Assembly: GCA_022839995.1 (NCBI GenBank)
Contig: JALHIN010000043.1
Coordinates: forward strand, 1 to 10,441
Source of the DNA: 79-D21 sp022839995
Lineage (GTDB): Bacteria; Synergistota; Synergistia; Synergistales; 79-D21
Direction: 5' to 3'
Length of the DNA stretch: 10,441 bases
This document shows positions 6,616-10,441 of the stretch, one piece after another; the stretch's first letter is position 1, and each line of letters opens with the position of its first letter. The position numbers were made by a program, and so were the translations under genes. The notes below the pieces were generated by a model. It made no database searches, was not told the DNA's origin, and saw only the letters and a list, made by a program, of their open reading frames with translations.

Positions 6616-8354
6616 CGCTCAGGAAGAAAACCGTCCTTATTCTCTGCATTTCTGCCGTGCTCATGGTTGCCCTGATCATTGCCGCGTCAAGGGGAATCCT
6701 GTTCCAGCGGTACGTCGAACTCGAGAAGGAAAACCTGTCCCTGAACACCCGCCGGCTTGAATCGGTTTTCATGGCCCAGATGGACCGGTTCTCCTCCTAT
6801 GCGAGGGATTGGGCGGTCTGGGACAGCGCCTACGACTACGTTCGAAATCCGGGTCCCGGGTTCGAAAAGGAAAACCTGGTCCCGGACACCTTCAAAAGCC
6901 TCGGCATTCATTTCATCGTTTTCGTGAACTCGAAGGGAGAACTCGTGAAGGGGGCCGGGTACGACTTCGCCAAGAATCTGCCCCTTCGCCTTCCCGAGTC
7001 GATTCGGAAAAGACTCCAGGCCATCGGGGCGACAGGCGGGACCCGGGGAGGGGAGTCAGGCGGGAAAGGACTTCTTTCCGCCCCGGAAGGACTTTTCCTC
7101 GTTGCCGGGCACCCGGTCCTTCGAAGCGACGAAAGTGGCCCTCCTGCCGGCAGCCTCTTCATGGTCAGGAAAGTCGACGAAGACTTCCTGGGTGTGATCG
7201 CGAAACAGGCAGGCATGCCGGTTTCGCTGCTGCCCCTGAGTTCGACTGAAGTCCCCGTGCGCTTGCTCCTGGAAGCAGACGAAACGGGCGGGCATGCGAA
7301 TTACCGGGTGGAAGGGGACCAGGTTGCCGGATTCGTCCTCCTCAAGGAAATGGACGCGATTCCCATCGCCGCAATGAAGTTCCTCCTGCCCCGGCAGATC
7401 TACGAGCAGGGGACAAGGACCCTCACCCTTTTTGTCGCCCTCTTTGCCTTCTTCAGCGTTTGCGTAATCGGGATCGTCCTGCTGCTGCTGGACAAGATGG
7501 TCCTTTCGCGCCTCTATCGCCTGAGTGCCGAGGTGCAGGCGATCTCCGCCAGCGAAGACCTTTCCCGCAGGGTCACCGTAGACGGGCGGGACGAGTTGGC
7601 GGTCTTGAAGGAAAAAATCAACCAGTTCCTCTCGGCCCTGGAAAAGTCGACGGCCAGGCTGAAAGCCGCGAACCAGGAACTGCAGGACTTTGCCTACGTT
7701 GTTTCCCACGACCTCAAGGCTCCCTTGAGGGGAATTTCCACGCTGGCCGGTTGGATCTCGACCGACCATCGAGACAACCTGGACGAAGAAGCGCAGGAAA
7801 AGCTGGACCTGCTTCTTGTCCGTGTCCGGAGGATGAATGACCTGATCGACGGAATCCTGAAATATTCAAGGGTCGGGCGAAGCCGGGAAGAAATGGCCCC
7901 GGTGGATTGCAACGCCCTGGTCGCCGAAACGGTTGACTTGCTGGCCCCAGGGGAGAACTTCACCGTCATGGTCCAGGAAAATCTCCCGACACTGGTGGTG
8001 GATCGGACGAAACTCGGGGAAGTCTTCCAGAACCTCATCAGCAACGCGATCAAGTATATCGACAAACCGCATGGCGAGATCCGGATCGGTTGCGAGCCCG
8101 ACGGGAAGGGCTGGAAGTTCCACGTCTCCGACAACGGTCCGGGAATCCAGGAGAAATACCACGAAAAAGTTTTCCAGATCTTCCAAACGCTGGGTCCCAA
8201 GGATACGCCCGGCAGCACTGGGGTGGGATTGGCCGTCGTCAAGAAGATCATCGAACAGATGGGCGGGGAAATCTGGATCGAATCCACCGAAGGAGCCGGA
8301 ACCACGTTTTTCTTCACGATCCCCTTCCGATTCCCGGAAGCCCAACTCCAATGA
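6612..8354 (+). CDS. membrane-bound CHASE4-HAMP sensor histidine kinase
   Basis: A 580-residue sensor kinase beginning with GTG that overlaps the previous TGA; GAGGAGG lies 8 bases upstream. Basic residues (TLRKK) precede a first membrane helix (about 8-24). Residues about 30-265 form an extracytoplasmic sensor of CHASE4 type, recognised by RDWAVWDSAYDYV (65-77) and the following FVNSKGELVKGAGYDF. A second membrane helix spans about 270-293. A HAMP domain (about 296-348, ending near ALEKSTARLK) leads into an H-box AYVVSHDLKAPLRGI with H366. The ATPase domain shows N478 (LISNAIKYI), DNGPG (507-511), FQIFQTL and STGVGLAVVKKI (535-546). All catalytic motifs look intact. CHASE4 ligands are not generally known. 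The nearly identical H-box to the first kinase suggests both feed the same partners, most likely the receiver and diguanylate cyclase that follow. Confidence 0.93.
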   Translation: MTLRKKTVLILCISAVLMVALIIAASRGILFQRYVELEKENLSLNTRRLESVFMAQMDRFSSYARDWAVWDSAYDYVRNPGPGFEKENLVPDTFKSLGIHFIVFVNSKGELVKGAGYDFAKNLPLRLPESIRKRLQAIGATGGTRGGESGGKGLLSAPEGLFLVAGHPVLRSDESGPPAGSLFMVRKVDEDFLGVIAKQAGMPVSLLPLSSTEVPVRLLLEADETGGHANYRVEGDQVAGFVLLKEMDAIPIAAMKFLLPRQIYEQGTRTLTLFVALFAFFSVCVIGIVLLLLDKMVLSRLYRLSAEVQAISASEDLSRRVTVDGRDELAVLKEKINQFLSALEKSTARLKAANQELQDFAYVVSHDLKAPLRGISTLAGWISTDHRDNLDEEAQEKLDLLLVRVRRMNDLIDGILKYSRVGRSREEMAPVDCNALVAETVDLLAPGENFTVMVQENLPTLVVDRTKLGEVFQNLISNAIKYIDKPHGEIRIGCEPDGKGWKFHVSDNGPGIQEKYHEKVFQIFQTLGPKDTPGSTGVGLAVVKKIIEQMGGEIWIESTEGAGTTFFFTIPFRFPEAQLQ

Positions 8355-8367
8355 GGGAGGTCTACCC

Positions 8368-8775
8368 ATGCACGAGCAGAAAACCATCCTGATCGTTGAA
8401 GACGACGAAGTGGACGTCATGACCATCAAGAGGGCGATGAAAGAAATCCATGTCACGAACCCGGTGAAGGTGACGTGGAACGGGGAGGAGGCCCTGGAGT
8501 ACCTTCAGGGGGTCAAGGACCTCCCCGGGATCATCCTCCTGGACCTCAACATGCCGCGCATGAACGGCGTGGAATTATTGAGGCACATTCGCGCGGACGA
8601 AAGGCTGAAGCCGATTCCCGTCGTCGTCCTGACCACCTCTCGGGAGGAACAGGACCGTGTTTCCAGCTTCAACCTGGGGGTCGCCGGCTACATGATCAAA
8701 CCCGTGGACTACCTCCAGTTTGTGGAGGTCATCCGGGCCATCAACCTCTACTGGACCCTGAGCGAACTCCCCTGA
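8368..8775 (+). CDS. single-domain response regulator, Rcp1-like
   Basis: A 135-residue stand-alone receiver of the type paired with phytochrome-like kinases. It has the acidic pair in VEDDEVD (10-16), the phospho-acceptor D59 in LLDLNMPRMNG (58-68), the switch threonine in VLTTS (87-91) and K111 in IKPVD (110-114). The C-terminal stretch FVEVIRAINLYW is typical of the Rcp1 subfamily. There is no output domain, so it most likely acts as a phosphate shuttle or sink or by protein-protein contact. The ATG at 8368 is 7 bases after GGGAGG and 13 bases after the kinase stop. Its partner kinase is probably the adjacent CHASE4 protein, its sister, or both. Confidence 0.93.
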   Translation: MHEQKTILIVEDDEVDVMTIKRAMKEIHVTNPVKVTWNGEEALEYLQGVKDLPGIILLDLNMPRMNGVELLRHIRADERLKPIPVVVLTTSREEQDRVSSFNLGVAGYMIKPVDYLQFVEVIRAINLYWTLSELP

Positions 8776-8810
8776 GAATTTTCCGGGCGGTTCGAGAGGA
8801 GAAGACGAAC

Positions 8811-10073
8811 ATGGGAGAAGAACGGTTGAGCATTTTGGTGGTCGAGGATGACGAGGTGGACCAGAAAGCATTTATCCGCCACGTAAAGAGCGAGAACCTG
8901 CCTTACGATTACGATATCGCCGGTTCTGTGGCAGAAGGGCGTACCCTTCTTAAGAAGAAGCGTTACGACATTGTGATTTCTGATTATTTTCTTGGAGACG
9001 GGACCGGATTCGACTTGATCGCCGAACTGGACGACATCCCCCTCATTTTCGCCACCGGGACCGGAGACGAAGAGATCGCGGTAAAGGCCATGAAATCGGG
9101 TGCCTACGATTACCTCATCAAGGACCCGGAGAGCTGCTATCTCAAGGTCCTTCCCATCACCGTAGAAATGGCCCTCCAGAACAAGAAGAGGGAGCGCCAA
9201 ATCCTGATGCTGTCCCAGGCCATGCAAAGCGTCAAGGAAAGCGTCTGCGTCACCGACACGGAGGGACATATCACCTTCGTCAACGAGGCCTTCACCGGTA
9301 CATTCGGCTATCTCAGGGGAGAAGTCCTTGGCAAGGAACTCCACGCCCTTTTCAAGGGGAGGGCACACCGGGCCTTCATGGAGGTCCTTTCGGGTTCCTC
9401 GGGGACGGAAAGCTGGCAGGGGGAGCTGGAAAGCCGCAGAAAGAACGGCGAGACCTTCCCGATTTCCCTTTCCATCTCCAGGGTGAAGGACGAAGCGGGC
9501 AGAACCGTGGGATACGCGGTGATCATCCGGGATATCACCGAACTCAAGCGGTATGAAGAGCAAATCCAGTACATGGCGTACCATGACCAGTTGACGGATC
9601 TGCCGAACCGCCGCTTTTTCTTCGCCCGCCTGGGAGAGATTCTCGGAAGCCGGCGCCAGGACCCCGAACCGGCGGCCCTGCTGTTCCTGGACCTTGACCA
9701 GTTCAAGGAGATCAACGACACCATGGGGCACGATATCGGGGATTACCTTTTGAGAGCCGTAGCCCGGCGGCTGGCCCAAAGCGTCCGTGGGGACGACTTC
9801 GTCAGCCGGATGGGCGGAGACGAATTCACCTTTATTCTCCGCGGGATTCGGTCGAAAGAGGAAGCGGGACTTGTGGCGAAAAGAATCCTGGCGTGCTTTG
9901 ACGATCCGTTCACGGTGGAAGGGGGGACGTTCCGAGTCAGCGGAAGCCTCGGAGTCAGTTTCTATCCGCTGGATGGACGTGATGCGATCACATTGGTCAA
10001 GAAGGCGGATGCCGCGATGTATCAGGCGAAGGCTGCGGGAGGAAACGCGGTGTTCTTTTGCGAGGACCTTTAG
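8811..10073 (+). CDS. response regulator diguanylate cyclase (REC-PAS-GGDEF)
   Basis: A 420-residue protein that would make cyclic di-GMP from two GTP when phosphorylated. The receiver (about 6-122) has VEDDEVD (11-17), phospho-acceptor D58 in VISDYF, ATGTG in the switch position and K104 in YLIKD. A PAS domain follows (about 135-248), with VTDTEGHITFVNEAFTGTFGY and IIRDITELKR at its end. The GGDEF domain (about 255-417) starts with YHDQLTDLPNRRFF, has FLDLDQFKEINDTMGH (292-307), an intact GGDEF at 335-339 and an inhibitory I-site RGDD (326-329) five residues before it, so product feedback is expected. No EAL domain is present. The ATG at 8811 is 35 bases after the receiver gene, with GAGAGGAG before it. 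It is the only evident output of the cluster. No terminator is seen before the next promoter. Confidence 0.95.
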   Translation: MGEERLSILVVEDDEVDQKAFIRHVKSENLPYDYDIAGSVAEGRTLLKKKRYDIVISDYFLGDGTGFDLIAELDDIPLIFATGTGDEEIAVKAMKSGAYDYLIKDPESCYLKVLPITVEMALQNKKRERQILMLSQAMQSVKESVCVTDTEGHITFVNEAFTGTFGYLRGEVLGKELHALFKGRAHRAFMEVLSGSSGTESWQGELESRRKNGETFPISLSISRVKDEAGRTVGYAVIIRDITELKRYEEQIQYMAYHDQLTDLPNRRFFFARLGEILGSRRQDPEPAALLFLDLDQFKEINDTMGHDIGDYLLRAVARRLAQSVRGDDFVSRMGGDEFTFILRGIRSKEEAGLVAKRILACFDDPFTVEGGTFRVSGSLGVSFYPLDGRDAITLVKKADAAMYQAKAAGGNAVFFCEDL

Positions 10074-10100
10074 GCACGATCAGCAAGCGGCTTCCCCTTC

Positions 10101-10129
10101 TTGACTCGGCTTTGAACCGATGGTATAAA
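10101..10129 (+). promoter_or_regulatory. sigma70-type promoter of the Cys-rich small ORF
   Basis: TTGACT (10101-10106) and TATAAA (10124-10129) are separated by exactly 17 bases, each with five of six consensus positions. The start would lie near 10136, giving a leader of about 27 bases. An inverted repeat, ATAAAAA (10125-10131) with TTTTTAT (10138-10144), overlaps the -10 and the start site and may be an operator or may simply ease melting. This is the best complete promoter in the window. Confidence 0.75.
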
Positions 10130-10162
10130 AAAACATCTTTTTATCGCTTCAGGAGAGAGAAA

Positions 10163-10276
10163 ATGAGGTCCATCCCGACGCCTTTTGCAAAGGTTTCCCA
10201 GGGTTCTTCCAGCGCCTCCCGCTGCTGCGGGTGGTGCATCGGGTGCTTGGATCCCGGCCGGGAGGACCTTTCCTAG
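10163..10276 (+). CDS. 37-residue Cys-rich small protein or leader peptide, unrecognised
   Basis: I do not recognise this protein. The frame runs 37 codons from ATG to TAG, with AGGAG (10151-10155) seven bases before the ATG. Residues 1-20 are polar and Ser-rich (KVSQGSSSASR); residues 21-28 are CCGWCIGC, four cysteines in eight codons, containing C-x2-C-x2-C; the end is LDPGREDLS. No signal peptide or membrane helix is visible. Codon third positions are mostly G or C, like the neighbouring genes. It has its own promoter 34 bases upstream and an intrinsic terminator 31 bases downstream, so it sits alone on a transcript of about 200 nt. Possible roles are a leader peptide sensing cysteinyl-tRNA, a small metal or Fe-S binding protein, or a modified-peptide precursor; the first is favoured because competing RNA pairings are visible. 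Expression is not proven. Confidence 0.55.
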   Translation: MRSIPTPFAKVSQGSSSASRCCGWCIGCLDPGREDLS

Positions 10277-10334
10277 TACAGGCGCATTTTCTGGAAAGAG
10301 TTGGACGGAGCCGGGGGAAAAAATCCCCGGCTCC
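10215..10334 (+). promoter_or_regulatory. possible transcription attenuator formed over the Cys-rich leader
   Basis: Besides the terminator, several alternative pairings are visible. CCTCCCG (10215-10221) can pair with CGGGAGG (10259-10265), enclosing the Cys codons. TCCCGGC (10252-10258) can pair with GCCGGGG (10310-10316), the 5' arm of the terminator, one pair being G-T. CTTTCC (10268-10273) can pair with GGAAAG (10293-10298) across the stop codon, nested inside the second pairing. A ribosome paused at Cys21 or Cys22 would leave 10252-10258 free, so read-through on cysteine shortage is conceivable. The competing pairing is shorter than the terminator stem, so this is a hypothesis. Confidence 0.3.
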
Positions 10335-10342
10335 TTTTTTTT
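10307..10342 (+). terminator. strong intrinsic terminator after the Cys-rich small ORF
   Basis: GGAGCCGGGG (10307-10316) pairs perfectly with CCCCGGCTCC (10325-10334) over an A-rich eight-base loop, followed by eight consecutive T (10335-10342). This is a textbook rho-independent terminator. It ends the small-ORF transcript and, as no other terminator is seen after the diguanylate cyclase, probably the whole plus-strand cluster. Confidence 0.9.
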
Positions 10343-10441
10343 GGTTCTTCGCTATTTTGTGTGGGTTGTTAGCCCCTGTTCTTGTTGCTGAAAGCTGGTA
10401 ATCTGGGCTTGGAGTTCACTTTCCCGAGAGAGGAGATCATC
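10343..10441 (+). other. tail with no recognised gene; AGGAG at the end
   Basis: The last 99 bases are more T-rich than the neighbouring genes and hold no reading frame that I can support. No good promoter is seen. AGGAG at 10431-10435 is followed by only six bases before the window ends, so a plus-strand start codon just beyond the edge is likely. If so, this gene lies directly behind the terminator and would be the target of any attenuation. Confidence 0.35.

Noticed and set aside
8748..9779. Minus-strand reading frame of 343 codons opposite the diguanylate cyclase
   Set aside because: Antisense to a clear REC-PAS-GGDEF gene, no domain recognised, and no ribosome binding site that I could see; a product of GC-rich codon use.
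10136..10342. c-di-GMP (GEMM) riboswitch in the small transcript, suggested by the neighbouring diguanylate cyclase
   Set aside because: The conserved GEMM core elements could not be found; the only clear structure is the terminator and the alternative pairings around the small frame.
10185..10391. Plus-strand frame of 68 codons crossing the terminator
   Set aside because: It runs through the intrinsic terminator and is in another frame from the well-initiated 37-codon ORF; no ribosome binding site seen.
1..10441. Mobile elements, CRISPR arrays, prophage parts
   Set aside because: No transposase, integrase, terminal inverted repeats or regularly spaced repeats were seen; the tandem aminotransferases are diverged gene copies, not insertion-sequence products.

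Overview
The window is bacterial and moderately GC-rich. All eight large genes have purine-rich Shine-Dalgarno sites, most of them of the AGGAGG type. The organism cannot be fixed from this sequence. Three tandem aminotransferases of the 2-aminoadipate/KAT II type would fit an amino-acid-fermenting lineage such as Synergistota. The paired kinases with the H-box SHDLKAPLRGI, an Rcp1-type regulator and a diguanylate cyclase are also common in Desulfobacterota and Nitrospirota. The assignment is an inference with low confidence.

Layout. Positions 1-44 are the 3' end of a 5S rRNA on the plus strand, followed by a strong hairpin. Positions 120-5295 hold a four-gene minus-strand cluster read from right to left: aminotransferase (4081-5295), aminotransferase (2803-4017), aminotransferase (1558-2769) and mnmE (120-1475). 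It is probably driven by a promoter with a perfect TATAAT at 5333-5338. The gaps are 33 to 82 bases and two of them contain GC-rich hairpins. A 219-base divergent intergenic region (5296-5514) carries that promoter, a perfect 14-base palindrome and a short direct repeat.

Positions 5515-10073 hold a plus-strand signalling cluster: a cytoplasmic PAS histidine kinase, a membrane CHASE4-HAMP histidine kinase (starting on GTG and overlapping by 4 bases), a single-domain Rcp1-like receiver, and a REC-PAS-GGDEF diguanylate cyclase with intact GGDEF and RxxD inhibitory site. The two kinases have almost the same phospho-acceptor region, and both receivers carry the same VEDDEVD stretch. The simplest reading is a branched phosphorelay with c-di-GMP as output. 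No DNA-binding output domain is encoded.

The most unusual part is the last 370 bases. A good sigma70-type promoter (TTGACT, 17 bases, TATAAA) is followed by a 37-codon reading frame with a clear ribosome binding site. Four of its eight codons 21-28 are cysteine (CCGWCIGC). A 10-bp GC-rich intrinsic terminator with eight T residues comes next. It forms a self-contained transcription unit of about 200 nt. It could be a Cys-rich leader peptide controlling an attenuator, since alternative pairings that would compete with the terminator are visible, or a small metal-binding protein. After the terminator, the last 99 bases hold no recognised gene but end in an AGGAG motif, suggesting that a gene starts just past the window.
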